Source of the DNA: Geminicoccaceae bacterium SCSIO 64248
Lineage (GTDB): Bacteria > Pseudomonadota > Alphaproteobacteria > Geminicoccales > Geminicoccaceae
Reading direction: 5' to 3'
DNA length: 64,000 nucleotides
Assembly (NCBI GenBank): GCA_029814805.1
Contig: CP122393.1
Coordinates: forward strand, 3,550,501-3,614,500
Positions 40,981-49,914 of this stretch are shown in pieces. The stretch's first letter is position 1; each line of letters starts with the position of its first letter. The notes under the pieces were generated by a model. The model was not told where the DNA came from. It saw only the letters and a list, made by a program, of their open reading frames with translations, and did no database searches. A program made the position numbers and the translations under genes.

Positions 40981-43164
40981 ATGAGCGATTTTCGCTTCTG
41001 CACCTTGGGGTTTGTCCTCGGCGGCATCTGGCTGCTTGCGGCCAATCTCGGCATCGTTTGGGGGAATGCGTACTTCACCGGCGATCTCGGCTATCCGACG
41101 GGCGTGGCCATGGGGGGCCTCGGCCTCCTCATGGCGCTCGGATTCGCTCTTCTGGTCATCTACGGCCCCGGCCTGTTCGGCGGCGGACGCCGGGAGAGCG
41201 ACGAGAGTGACCTGCCCTTGTCGGCAGCGAGCCGTTACCGCCGCATCCAGCTGGCGGAGCCGCGGCTGCAGCCGGCTTCACCCGATGTGCGGCCGGGCAA
41301 GGTGACGCCGATGGGCCGCCCGTTCTGGCGCGCCCGCGCGGCCGGCGAGCCGCGGGCCACCGGCGACGGGCCGGAGCCGGCGAGCGCGGACGAGGTCGTT
41401 CGTCGTTCCGAGGAGGCCACGACGGACCGCACGCCTCCGCCACCTGCGCCGACGCTGCGCCCGGTGGAGCCGGCACGGCCGGTCCGGGTCGTGGAGCCGC
41501 CGGCGCCTCAGCCGGAACCGGTGGTCGAAGCGGCCGCAGCGGTGCCGGAGCAGCCGGTGCGTGCGGCGGCGGAGCCGACACTTCCCGCCGAAACGACGCC
41601 GGCGCCGCGTCCGGAGCCGGTCGCGGCCGCCGTCCCGATTCCTTCCTTCGCGACGCGTCCCTCGGCGGGCGTGACGGCGGCGCCTCCCGCGACGCCGGCA
41701 GCTCCTGCGCCCGCCCCCCGGCATGAGACCGCTCCCATTGCGCCGCCGACGCCGCCCAGGGCCGCGCCGGCGATGATGGCACCGCCGCCTCCCACCGGTC
41801 CGGCGGCCGCAGCGCCGGGACCGGCGCCGACGGGGCGACCTGCGCCCAAGCCGTTGCCGCTGAGCCAGCGCCCGATCTTCCCGCCCCAGCCGGTCGCGGC
41901 GGCGCCACGTCCGCCTCGGCCGGCCGACATGGTCGACACGGTCGAGACCGAGGACGACATGCCGATCTGGCGGCGTCCGGGCTTTCGCAGCCAGGCGAAC
42001 GGTCCCTACGCCGACGGCCAGGGCACCCTGCCCCTGCCATCCGACTCGCCCGGCATCGGGACACGGCTGCGCAATCGGCTGGGCCTGGGACGGACGCTTC
42101 CGCCCCTCGAGCAGCCACCGATGCCACCGCCGCCGCAACGGCCCATGGCGCCGCGTCAGCAACGGCCCGATCCGGAGCCCGGGGCCGATCGGTCGGACAC
42201 GGGAGGGCTCGGCCGCCCTTTAGCCGGTCCCGCTCCGGCGGACGGCTCTGAGCCCGCCGCGAGCGAGGAATCCGATCGAGCGAACGGCCTTGGTCCGGCA
42301 ACGGCCGCGGTTGCGCCCGTGACCGTGCCACTGCCGACGTGGGCCCGATCGGCCGAACCGCTGGTGGCTCATGCCGAAGCCCGGGCCGACGCGGGCGGTG
42401 CAGCCGGCGACGCCGAGGCATCGCTCGAGCCCGGATCTGCGGACGACGAGACCGCGGTCGAGACGGTCCCGAGCAACCTCGCCCCGTCGGAGCCGTCCCC
42501 CGGCGCTACGGACGGCCCGGCCGGATTCGGCCAACGAACCCCGGCCGCGCTCGGACGCCAACGGCGATTTCGCCGGCGCCGTCCCGACGTGTCCCCGTCG
42601 GATGACGACGTCGAGCCCGCCGAGGCGTCCGTCATCGCCGACAGCCCGGACGAGCCGGTCGAGGCCGCCTCCGGCGGGCCCGTGCCGGCGGCCGACGCGC
42701 ACGCGGAATCTGCGGAAACGGACCCGATCGTGGCCGATCGGCCGACGTCGTCCAGCCATGACGGCGAAGCGTCGGACGACGAGCGCCGGACCATGGACGG
42801 CGATGACGAGTCGCGTGGCGACGACCCGTCGCTGGCCGGGATGCTTCATGATCGTCAGCAGGCGGTAGCGGAGGTCCAGTCGGAGACCGCCGACGAGACC
42901 GTCGCCGAGCTTGCCGAAGAGCCGATACCCTATGTACCGCCGCCGCCGGTCAGGCCCCGGCGCATGCCCGAGCCCGTGCATGTCGTCGATGCCGAGCATG
43001 CGCCGAGGCTCGCGGCGCTCCTGGCGCCGGGCACGATCCGCGACCGCGGCCGGCGCGACGTCGTGCACGCCTCGGCGGATCAGCGGCGCACGGACGACGG
43101 CGAGCGCGACCTCGCCTACTCGGCCGCGAGCGAGCCTCCCTTGACCGCGCGACGCAGCGCCTGA
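40981..43164 (+). CDS. Large Pro/Ala/Glu-rich membrane-anchored disordered protein
   Basis: A 727-residue protein of unknown function. Two hydrophobic helices at residues 6-28 and 43-65 form an N-terminal hairpin; the remaining 650 residues are rich in Pro, Ala, Glu, Asp and Arg with no predicted globular domain, and look disordered. Short motifs recur: RRPDVSP, PLPTWARS, and a C-terminal block EHAPRLAALLAPGTIRDRG that may fold. The start is the ATG at 40981, just downstream of an AT-rich stretch with TATGCTATAG. Codon GC is that of the neighbours. The 3' end overlaps the convergent sulfhydrylase gene by 49 bases. It may be a cell-envelope or division scaffold, but that is speculation. Confidence 0.7.
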   Translation: MSDFRFCTLGFVLGGIWLLAANLGIVWGNAYFTGDLGYPTGVAMGGLGLLMALGFALLVIYGPGLFGGGRRESDESDLPLSAASRYRRIQLAEPRLQPASPDVRPGKVTPMGRPFWRARAAGEPRATGDGPEPASADEVVRRSEEATTDRTPPPPAPTLRPVEPARPVRVVEPPAPQPEPVVEAAAAVPEQPVRAAAEPTLPAETTPAPRPEPVAAAVPIPSFATRPSAGVTAAPPATPAAPAPAPRHETAPIAPPTPPRAAPAMMAPPPPTGPAAAAPGPAPTGRPAPKPLPLSQRPIFPPQPVAAAPRPPRPADMVDTVETEDDMPIWRRPGFRSQANGPYADGQGTLPLPSDSPGIGTRLRNRLGLGRTLPPLEQPPMPPPPQRPMAPRQQRPDPEPGADRSDTGGLGRPLAGPAPADGSEPAASEESDRANGLGPATAAVAPVTVPLPTWARSAEPLVAHAEARADAGGAAGDAEASLEPGSADDETAVETVPSNLAPSEPSPGATDGPAGFGQRTPAALGRQRRFRRRRPDVSPSDDDVEPAEASVIADSPDEPVEAASGGPVPAADAHAESAETDPIVADRPTSSSHDGEASDDERRTMDGDDESRGDDPSLAGMLHDRQQAVAEVQSETADETVAELAEEPIPYVPPPPVRPRRMPEPVHVVDAEHAPRLAALLAPGTIRDRGRRDVVHASADQRRTDDGERDLAYSAASEPPLTARRSA

Positions 43165-44429
43165 TCCAGGTCGGCGATGATGTCGCCGACGGTCTCCAGC
43201 CCGATGCTCAGGCGCACGACCTCCGGCCCCGCACCGGCCTCGCGCTGCTGGTCGGGATCCAGCTGGCGATGGGTGGTCGAGGCCGGATGGATGATCAGGG
43301 AGCGGGCGTCGCCGATATTGGCGAGATGGGACAGCAACTCGACGCTCTCGACCATGCGCACGCCCGCGTCGTAGCCGCCCTTGATGCCGATCGTGAAGAC
43401 GGCGCCCTGGCCCTTCGGCATGTAGCGCTTGGCGAGGGCGTGATAGGGGCTGCTCTCCAGGCCGGGATAGGACACCCAGGACACCGCCTCGTGCTCGGAG
43501 AGGAACTGCGCCACCGCCAGGGCATTGCTCGAATGGCGCTCCATGCGCAGCGGCAGCGTTTCCGAGCCCTGGATCAGCATGAAGGCGTTGAAGGGCGACA
43601 GGGACGGGCCGATGTCGCGCAAGCCGACCGCCTTGTTGCGCACGGTGAGCGCGAAATTGCCGAACGTCTCGTAGAAGCGCAGGCCGTGATAGGCCTTGGT
43701 CGGCTCCATCATGCTGGGGAACTTGCCGTTGTCCCAGGGGAACCGTCCGCCCTCGACCACGACGCCGCCCATCGAGTTGCCCTGTCCGCCGATGAACTTG
43801 GTAGCGGAATGGACGACGATGTCGGCGCCGTGCTCGAACGGCCGGCAGAGGACCGGCGAGGGCAGCGTGTTGTCGACGATCAGCGGCACGCCGGCCGCGT
43901 GCGCGATCTCGGCGACCGCCTCCAGGTCGACGATGACGCCATCCGGGTTCGACGCGCTCTCGACGAAGATCGCCCTGGTCTTGTCCGTGAGCGCCGCCTT
44001 GAAGTTGGCGGGATCGGTCGGATCGACGAAGCGGACGTGCCAGCCGAACTTCGGGAAGGTCTCGCTGAACTGGGTGATCGAGCCGCCATAGAGCTTGCGC
44101 GAGGCGACGATCTCGTCGCCCGGCTCCATCAGGTTCAGGAAGGTGATGAACTGCGCGGCGTGGCCGCTCGCGGTAGCGCAGGCCGCCGTGCCGCCCTCGA
44201 GCGCCGCGATCCGCTCCTCGAACACCGACACGGTCGGGTTGGTCAGGCGCGAATAGATGTTGCCGAACGCCTGGAGATTGAACAGCGACGCGGCATGGTC
44301 GACGTCGTCGAACACGAACGAGGTCGTCTGGTAGATCGGCACCGCGCGCGCGCCGGTGGTCGGATCCGGCTGGGCGCCGGCGTGGATGGCGCGGGTTTCG
44401 AGTCCGAAGGTCGGGGTGTCGTCGCTCAT
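43116..44429 (-). CDS. metY: O-acetylhomoserine sulfhydrylase (Cys/Met metabolism PLP enzyme)
   Basis: A 437-residue PLP-dependent enzyme. SATKFIGGQGNSMGG carries the cofactor Lys, and YSRLTNPT plus ETFGNFALTVRNKAVGLRD (quoted in part) are specific to the OAH sulfhydrylase branch rather than cystathionine lyases. It makes homocysteine from O-acetylhomoserine and sulfide in the cytoplasm. The ATG at 44429 overlaps the CoA-binding gene stop (ATGA). The gene ends inside the 3' end of the disordered membrane protein on the other strand. Confidence 0.93.
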   Translation of the reverse strand: MSDDTPTFGLETRAIHAGAQPDPTTGARAVPIYQTTSFVFDDVDHAASLFNLQAFGNIYSRLTNPTVSVFEERIAALEGGTAACATASGHAAQFITFLNLMEPGDEIVASRKLYGGSITQFSETFPKFGWHVRFVDPTDPANFKAALTDKTRAIFVESASNPDGVIVDLEAVAEIAHAAGVPLIVDNTLPSPVLCRPFEHGADIVVHSATKFIGGQGNSMGGVVVEGGRFPWDNGKFPSMMEPTKAYHGLRFYETFGNFALTVRNKAVGLRDIGPSLSPFNAFMLIQGSETLPLRMERHSSNALAVAQFLSEHEAVSWVSYPGLESSPYHALAKRYMPKGQGAVFTIGIKGGYDAGVRMVESVELLSHLANIGDARSLIIHPASTTHRQLDPDQQREAGAGPEVVRLSIGLETVGDIIADLDQALRRAVKGGSLAAE

Positions 44430-44947
44430 GGGCGGTCCCTCATCTTGAGTTGCCGGCTTTGGCCCTTCTTCGCGGAGATGATGCCGCGATTGACGCCGAG
44501 CCAGCCGATCTCGCCGAACAGTCGCCCATATTCGATCTTGGGGCACCGGTCCATGACGACCTCGAGCCCGGCCGCCTCGGCGCGCGCCGCCGCCGCGTCG
44601 TCGCGCACGCCCAACTGCAGCCAGACGACCCTGGCGCCGATGCGGATGGCGTCGTCGACGACAGCGCCGGCTTCGGAGGATCGGCGGAACACCTGGACCA
44701 TGTCCGGCTTGACCGGCAGATCGTCGAGAGAAGCCACGACCGTCTCGCCGAGCACGGTCTGGCCGGCCTGGCGCGGATTGACCGGAATGACCCGGAATCC
44801 CTTCTTCTGCAGGTAGAGCATCGAGAAGTATGAGGGCCGGTTGTCGTTGGTGCTGGCGCCGACCGACGCGATCGTCTTGACCGAGCGCAGGATGCGCCGG
44901 AGATCGCCGTCGTCGTAGCGCAAGGGCGCACCTGGCTGGTCAGTCAT
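44426..44947 (-). CDS. CoA-binding-domain protein (YccU-like)
   Basis: A 173-residue protein with a single CoA-binding Rossmann domain: SVGASTNDNRPSYFSMLYL, then VIPVNPRQ, and the late RCPKIEYGRLF. Its function is not established; the domain is also found in succinyl-CoA synthetase. It lies between an enoyl-CoA hydratase (overlapping eight bases) and the sulfhydrylase (overlapping four bases), all on one transcript. Confidence 0.9.
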   Translation of the reverse strand: MTDQPGAPLRYDDGDLRRILRSVKTIASVGASTNDNRPSYFSMLYLQKKGFRVIPVNPRQAGQTVLGETVVASLDDLPVKPDMVQVFRRSSEAGAVVDDAIRIGARVVWLQLGVRDDAAAARAEAAGLEVVMDRCPKIEYGRLFGEIGWLGVNRGIISAKKGQSRQLKMRDRP

Positions 44948-45785
44948 GGTCGTCCGGCTTCTTCAGTGGGATCGGTCCGCGGCCCGGCGCGTCGTCCCAC
45001 ACGGGTGAGCGCTTGTTGGCGAACGCATCCAAGCCTTCCCGCGCGTCCGCGTCGAGGGCGTTGTTGACGATCACCTCGCTCGTGAAGGCGTAGGCCTCGG
45101 CGAGCGGCATGCCGAGCTGGCGATAGAAGGCCTGCTTACCCAACGCCAGCACGCGCGGCGGCTTGTCGAGAATGCGCGCCAGGAGGTCGGCCTCGGCGCG
45201 ATCCATGTCGTCGGGCGGAGCCACGAGATTGACCAGGCCCTCGGCCAAGGCGCGCTCGGCGCCGATGAAGTCGCCGGTCAGCAGCATCTCCATCGCCGGC
45301 TTGCGGCGGACGTTGCGCGAAAGCGCCACCATGGGCGTCGAGCAGAACAGGCCGTACTTCACCCCGGAGGTCGCGAAACGCGCCTCGGTCGAGCAGAAGG
45401 CGAGATCGCAGGCCGCGACCAGCTGGCATCCGGCGGCGGTCGCGATGCCGTCGACCCGCGCGATCACGGGCTGCGGCAGCCGCGGCAACGTCATCATCAG
45501 GCGCGAGCACTGCTGAAACAGGGAACCGAGAAAGCCGCGATCCGAATGGCTGCGCATCTCCTTGAGGTCATGACCGGCGCAGAACGCCTGGCGGTCGCCC
45601 TGGAGCAGGACGACGCGGACGGTGGGGTCCTTGGCGATCGCGTCGAGCTCGTCCTGCAATTCGGTCATGAGCGCCGTCGACAGGCTGTTGAACGCCTTGG
45701 GGCGGTTCAGCCTCAGGCGGGCGACGCCTTGGTCGTCGGTCCGGATGACGAGGTCGTCGGTCGGCAGTGCCCGTGCTTCGGTCAT
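44940..45785 (-). CDS. Enoyl-CoA hydratase/isomerase family protein
   Basis: A 281-residue crotonase-fold enzyme. The oxyanion segment FCAGHDLKEM near residue 68 and IATAAGCQLVAACDLAFCS near 110 match the family. The second segment places Ala-Gly-Cys where GGG is usual, and a catalytic Glu is not obvious, so the exact reaction is open. The ATG at 45785 starts before DLVIRTDDQGVARL, the typical first strand. It is the first gene of a three-gene operon with the CoA-binding and sulfhydrylase genes. Confidence 0.86.
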   Translation of the reverse strand: MTEARALPTDDLVIRTDDQGVARLRLNRPKAFNSLSTALMTELQDELDAIAKDPTVRVVLLQGDRQAFCAGHDLKEMRSHSDRGFLGSLFQQCSRLMMTLPRLPQPVIARVDGIATAAGCQLVAACDLAFCSTEARFATSGVKYGLFCSTPMVALSRNVRRKPAMEMLLTGDFIGAERALAEGLVNLVAPPDDMDRAEADLLARILDKPPRVLALGKQAFYRQLGMPLAEAYAFTSEVIVNNALDADAREGLDAFANKRSPVWDDAPGRGPIPLKKPDDHD

Positions 45786-45949
45786 GCGGGTTCCTCCTCT
45801 CTCTGGGCCGAAAGTTGCGGCAGCGTCCATCCATCGTGAAGCCCGTAAAAACGGCGCCCTGTTCCCCTACCCTCGCATCCCAGGGAAAAAGTGCGCTAGG
45901 AGAAGGCGTTGCCTCTCCGGGCCATGCAGCAGCGACGAGTACCCATGCG

Positions 45950-46390
45950 ATGACAGCGGCCATCACCGCGGATGACTTCCAGAGGCTTGCGCTCGATGGC
46001 GTGCCGTTCGTCCGTCAGCTCGGCTGCACGCTGGAGCGTCTGGAAGCGGGCCGCGTCGATGTGCGCCTGCCCTACCGCGACGTCCTGCTGCGGCCGGGCG
46101 GCACGATTTCCGGTCCCGCGATGATGGCCGTCGCCGACGTGACCCTCTACGCGGTCGTCCTGTCCCTGATCGGCGCGGTGCCGCTTGCGGTCACCACCGA
46201 CATGACCTGCCATTTCCTGCGCCGTGCCCGGCCCGGCGACCTGATCGCGCAGGGGCGGATCCTGAAGCTGGGCCGAACGCTCGCGATCGGCGAAGTCAGC
46301 CTCGTTCCCGACGGCGACCTAGAGGCGGACAGCGTCTGCCACGTGGTCGGCACTTACGCCATTCCGCCCGCGCACAAGCGCGAGGGATAG
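45950..46390 (+). CDS. PaaI-family (hotdog fold) thioesterase
   Basis: A 146-residue hotdog-fold protein. The helix and following loop GGTISGPAMMAVADVTLYAVV carry the acidic catalytic position (Asp) of the family. VTTDMTCHFLRRARPGDL follows as expected. It probably hydrolyses acyl-CoA esters in the cytoplasm. The ATG at 45950 gives the standard length. It is divergent from the enoyl-CoA hydratase operon across 164 bases. Confidence 0.85.
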   Translation: MTAAITADDFQRLALDGVPFVRQLGCTLERLEAGRVDVRLPYRDVLLRPGGTISGPAMMAVADVTLYAVVLSLIGAVPLAVTTDMTCHFLRRARPGDLIAQGRILKLGRTLAIGEVSLVPDGDLEADSVCHVVGTYAIPPAHKREG

Positions 46391-46524
46391 CGAGCGATCA
46401 CACGCCGAAGTCGAACGCCGGCCAGGCCATGAAGTTTCGTCCGTAACGCAATTGCGGCTTGCCGAAACGCTCGCCGGCGGCAAGCTGTCGGGCAGCACCG
46501 ACGGGCTCTTGCGAGGAGGAAGCT

Positions 46525-47367
46525 ATGTGCGCACCGGGTTGCATCGAGCATGTCCGGCAACGGCTGGCTCGGGACGGGATCGACCGGCGCAGCTTCTTCC
46601 GGCGCGCCGGCGCCGGCGCGGTTGGCGGCACGGTGCTGGGCATGGCCGGCAGCTTGCCCGCGTTCGCGCAGGAGGGCCGCAGCTTCAGCCGTGTGGTCGA
46701 CCTCACCCATCCGCTCGGCCCGAGCTTTCCGACCTTCTCCGGTCAGCCGGGCGTCCGGCTCGAGCGCGTGAACAGCCTGGACACCGACGGCTACAACCTG
46801 TTCCGCTGGATCATCGACGAGCACACCGGCACGCACATGGACGCGCCGATGCACTTCGCGAACGGCGTGGCCTCGGCCGACCAGCTCGAGATCGGCAACC
46901 TCGTGGTACCGCTGGCCGTGGTCGACATCCGCGCCAAGGCCGACGGCGATCCCGATGCCCAGCTGACGCCGGACGACCTGTCGGCATGGGAGAGCGAGCA
47001 TGGCGAGCTGCCGGAGAACGCCTGCGTCGCCATGTGGAGCGGCTGGGACGCGCATGTCGCGACGCCGACATTCCGGGGCGCCGACGCGCAGGGCGGCCTG
47101 CATTTTCCGGGATTCCATCCCGAGGCGACGAGCTTCCTGATGGACGAGCGCCAGATTGCGGCGATCGCGGTCGACACCCTCTCGCTCGATTACGGGGCCT
47201 CGACCGACTTCGCCGTGCACTACAGCTGGCTGGGCAGCGGCCGCTGGGGCATGGAGTGCGTCGCCAATCTCGGCGAATTGCCGGCGACCGGCGCGATCTT
47301 CGTCGCCGGCCATCCCAAGATCGAGGGCTCGACGGGCGGCCCCAGCCGGGTCATCGCGTTGGTCTAG
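46525..47367 (+). CDS. Tat-exported cyclase / kynurenine formamidase-like protein
   Basis: A 280-residue protein. The N-terminus is a twin-arginine signal: DRRSFFRRAGAGAVGG, then a hydrophobic stretch and cleavage after PAFAQ. The mature part is a cyclase-superfamily fold with the metal motif DEHTGTHMDAPMHF (HxGTHxDxPxH), as in kynurenine formamidase. Tat export implies cofactor loading in the cytoplasm and action in the periplasm. GGAGGA precedes the ATG at 46525. It converges with none of its neighbours and is followed by the MbcA/RES pair. Confidence 0.86.
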   Translation: MCAPGCIEHVRQRLARDGIDRRSFFRRAGAGAVGGTVLGMAGSLPAFAQEGRSFSRVVDLTHPLGPSFPTFSGQPGVRLERVNSLDTDGYNLFRWIIDEHTGTHMDAPMHFANGVASADQLEIGNLVVPLAVVDIRAKADGDPDAQLTPDDLSAWESEHGELPENACVAMWSGWDAHVATPTFRGADAQGGLHFPGFHPEATSFLMDERQIAAIAVDTLSLDYGASTDFAVHYSWLGSGRWGMECVANLGELPATGAIFVAGHPKIEGSTGGPSRVIALV

Positions 47368-47398
47368 AGGCGAACGAGCGTGCTGCATCCTTGCCAAA

Positions 47399-47425
47399 TG
47401 GCATAAGACACGCCATCTTATGCCA
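47399..47425. promoter_or_regulatory. Inverted-repeat operator of the MbcA/RES toxin-antitoxin pair
   Basis: TGGCATAAGA (47399-47408) and TCTTATGCCA (47416-47425) are perfect ten-base inverted arms around seven bases. TGCCA at 47392-47396 adds a third half-site paired with the left arm. The repeat ends two bases before the AGGAGAAGG ribosome site of the antitoxin gene, a place typical of autoregulation. Confidence 0.75.
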
Positions 47426-47438
47426 CAAGGAGAAGGAT

Positions 47439-47858
47439 ATGGTGACGCTCGTTCCCGTCAGCACGACAGCGCCTGCGCCCGAATTCGCGGAAGACGGGCG
47501 GATCACGGATCGCGAAGGCGAGGCCATGGCGAGGGCCGTGCTTGCCCTGTTCCGCCGCTGGAACCTGAACGACGCGGAGGCCTGCGTCCTGCTGGGCGAC
47601 ATGGCGCCGCGCACGTTCGCGCGCTGGAAGACCGGCGCGATCGGCCGGATCGGTCGTGACCTGAAAGCAAGGCTGTCCAACCTCCTGGGCATCCACAAGG
47701 CGCTCCGCATCGTCTTCGTCGACTCGGAGCGGGGCTATGGCTGGGTCCGCAGGCCGAACGCCGCGTTCGGCGGCCGGCCGGCGCTCGAGGTCATGCTCGA
47801 CGGTGACCTGACCGACCTCATGCGCGTGCGGCGCTATCTCGATTCCGAACGCGGCTAG
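47439..47858 (+). CDS. MbcA/ParS/Xre-type antitoxin of a RES-domain toxin
   Basis: A 139-residue antitoxin. The N-terminal helical region (ITDREGEAMARAVLALFRRW) leads into an HTH-like segment (LLGDMAPRTFARWKTG); the C-terminal toxin-binding domain reads NAAFGGRPALEVMLDGD and VRRYLDSERG, hallmarks of the family. The ATG at 47439 has AGGAGAAGG just upstream. It ends eight bases before the RES toxin gene. It probably represses its own promoter at the inverted repeat at 47399-47425. Confidence 0.92.
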   Translation: MVTLVPVSTTAPAPEFAEDGRITDREGEAMARAVLALFRRWNLNDAEACVLLGDMAPRTFARWKTGAIGRIGRDLKARLSNLLGIHKALRIVFVDSERGYGWVRRPNAAFGGRPALEVMLDGDLTDLMRVRRYLDSERG

Positions 47859-47866
47859 CCCGCGCG

Positions 47867-48580
47867 GTGGCTTCGGACCCAGCCGATCCGCCGGTGAGCC
47901 GTGTCGCCTGGCCGAGGACGCACCGCATCATCCGCTCGCGTTTCCCGCCGATCGACCTTTTCGAGGACATCGCGCCGCCCGAGGACTGGGACGCGCTCGC
48001 CCGCGCGGAGGCGAAGACCAACCCGCGCATCCTGGAAGCGGTCGGCCGCCTCGACCAGGTCCCGTCGGCGCGGCGTGTCGGCGGCCCCGGCGCGTCCTTG
48101 GTCATGGCCCCCTTCGTCCACTGCTCGACCGACCGGCCGAGCCGCTTCTCGGACGGAACGTTCGGCGTGTACTACGCCGGCGACCGCTTCGAGGTCGCCC
48201 TTGCGGAGACGATCTACCATCATGAGGCGTTGATGGCGGCGACCGCCGAGCCGGCGGGATGGACCTCGCAGTTCCGCGAGTTGGTCGGCCGGATCGACGC
48301 CGGCCTGCACGACCTGAGGGACCAGCCGGCCTTCGCGGCCTGCCTCGACCCGGACGACTACACCGCCGGGCAGGACCTTGCCCGTCGCCTCCGTGGCGCG
48401 GCTTCGGACGGCCTCGTCTACCCGAGCGTCCGCGAGCAGGGCGGCGCGTGCATCGCCGCGTTCTTTCCCGACGTCGTCTCGATCCCCGTCCAGGGCCGCC
48501 ACCTCGCCTATCACTGGGACGGACAGCGCGTCGATCGGGTCCAGGATCTCGGCGAGCGCATCGTGTACGCCGTCCGCTGA
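47867..48580 (+). CDS. RES-domain toxin (NAD-degrading family)
   Basis: A 237-residue RES-domain protein, from the family whose studied members degrade NAD+. The domain's Arg, Glu and Ser residues are in SRFSDGTFGVYYAGDRFEVA, ALAETIYHHEAL and YPSVREQGG. GTG starts it eight bases after the antitoxin stop. No signal peptide is present. It converges with the TRAP transporter genes. Confidence 0.92.
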   Translation: MASDPADPPVSRVAWPRTHRIIRSRFPPIDLFEDIAPPEDWDALARAEAKTNPRILEAVGRLDQVPSARRVGGPGASLVMAPFVHCSTDRPSRFSDGTFGVYYAGDRFEVALAETIYHHEALMAATAEPAGWTSQFRELVGRIDAGLHDLRDQPAFAACLDPDDYTAGQDLARRLRGAASDGLVYPSVREQGGACIAAFFPDVVSIPVQGRHLAYHWDGQRVDRVQDLGERIVYAVR

Positions 48581-48597
48581 ACCCCTGCCCGCCCGGA

Positions 48598-49914
48598 TCA
48601 GATGCCCGGGCCCATGAGGACGTTCGGCAGCCACAGCGCGATCTGCGGGAAGATCGACAGAATCACCATCCCCAGGATCATGATGAGCACGAAGGGAAGG
48701 CTGCCCCAGAGGATGGTCGGCAGGCGGACATCGGGCGCGATGCCGTTGATCACGAACAGGTTGAGGCCGACCGGGGGCGTGATGAGGCCGATCTCCATGT
48801 TGATGGTCAGGATCACGGCGAACCAGATCGGATCGAAGCCCAGCGTCTGGATGATGGGGATCAGGGTCGGCGCCGCCATCAGGATGATGGCGACCGGCGG
48901 CAGGAACATGCCGGCGATCAGCAGGAAGACGTTGATGATCAGCATCATGACCCAGGGGTTGAGCGCCATGTCCGCAATGGCCATGGCGAGCGTCTGGGTG
49001 ATGAACAGGCTCGAGAGCATGTAGCTGAACAGGTCGCCGGCCGCGACGATCATCAGGATCATCACGGATTCCCGCGTCACGCTGCGGACGATGTCCCAGA
49101 GCTTGCCCGGCTGATAGACCTTGTAGATCACGACCACGAGCGCCAGCGCGAACACGGCGCCGACCCCGGCCGCCTCGGACGGCGTGGCGATGCCGCCGTA
49201 GAGCACGTAGAGAATGCCCACGATGATCGCCAGGAAGGGCAGCACCTTGGGCAGGATCTCGATCTTCTGCCGCATGGTGTAGCGCAGGCCGGTATCGACC
49301 ACGGCGCCGCCGGTCCACCGCGCGGCGACGACCGAATAGGCGATGAACATGGCCGTCAGCATCAGGCCCGGAACGATGCCCGACAGGAACAGGCGGCCGA
49401 TCGAGGTCTCGGTCGCGATGCCGTAGACGATCATCGTGACGCTGGGCGGGATCAGGATGCCTAGCGTGCCGCCGGCGGCGATCGCTCCGGTGGCGATGCC
49501 GTCGGCATAGCCGCGCCGGCGCATCTCGGGGATGCCGAGCTTGCCGATGGCGGCGCAGGTCGCGGGCGAGGAGCCGGACAGGGCGGCGAACAGGGCGCAG
49601 GCGCCCAAATTCGATGCCATGAGGCCGCCGGGGACGCGGTAGAGCCAGCGGTCGAGCGCCTCGTACAGGTCGCTCCCGGCGCGCGAGCTCGCGATGGCGC
49701 CGCCCATCAGAATGAACATCGGAATCGAGAGGAGGGCGAAGTTCTCGAGCGAGCCGAACACGACGTCCGGCACGAACTCGAGCGCGCGGATGCCGTCGAA
49801 CCAGACCAGCGCGCCGATCGCCGTGAGGCCGAGCGCGAACGCGACCGGCACGCCCGTCAGGAGGACGAGGACGGTGACGACCGCGATCAGCGCGCCGATG
49901 TGAAGCTCGCTCAC
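48598..49914 (-). CDS. dctM: TRAP transporter large permease (DctM)
   Basis: A 438-residue inner-membrane protein with about twelve helices. GSSPATCAAIGKLGIPEMRRRG (quoted in part) and the late ILTINMEIGLITPPVGLNLF segment are diagnostic for DctM, the sodium-coupled carrier of the TRAP system. It starts with GTG in a four-base overlap with DctQ. A tripartite importer for a dicarboxylate or related organic acid is built with the next two genes. Confidence 0.94.
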   Translation of the reverse strand: MSELHIGALIAVVTVLVLLTGVPVAFALGLTAIGALVWFDGIRALEFVPDVVFGSLENFALLSIPMFILMGGAIASSRAGSDLYEALDRWLYRVPGGLMASNLGACALFAALSGSSPATCAAIGKLGIPEMRRRGYADGIATGAIAAGGTLGILIPPSVTMIVYGIATETSIGRLFLSGIVPGLMLTAMFIAYSVVAARWTGGAVVDTGLRYTMRQKIEILPKVLPFLAIIVGILYVLYGGIATPSEAAGVGAVFALALVVVIYKVYQPGKLWDIVRSVTRESVMILMIVAAGDLFSYMLSSLFITQTLAMAIADMALNPWVMMLIINVFLLIAGMFLPPVAIILMAAPTLIPIIQTLGFDPIWFAVILTINMEIGLITPPVGLNLFVINGIAPDVRLPTILWGSLPFVLIMILGMVILSIFPQIALWLPNVLMGPGI

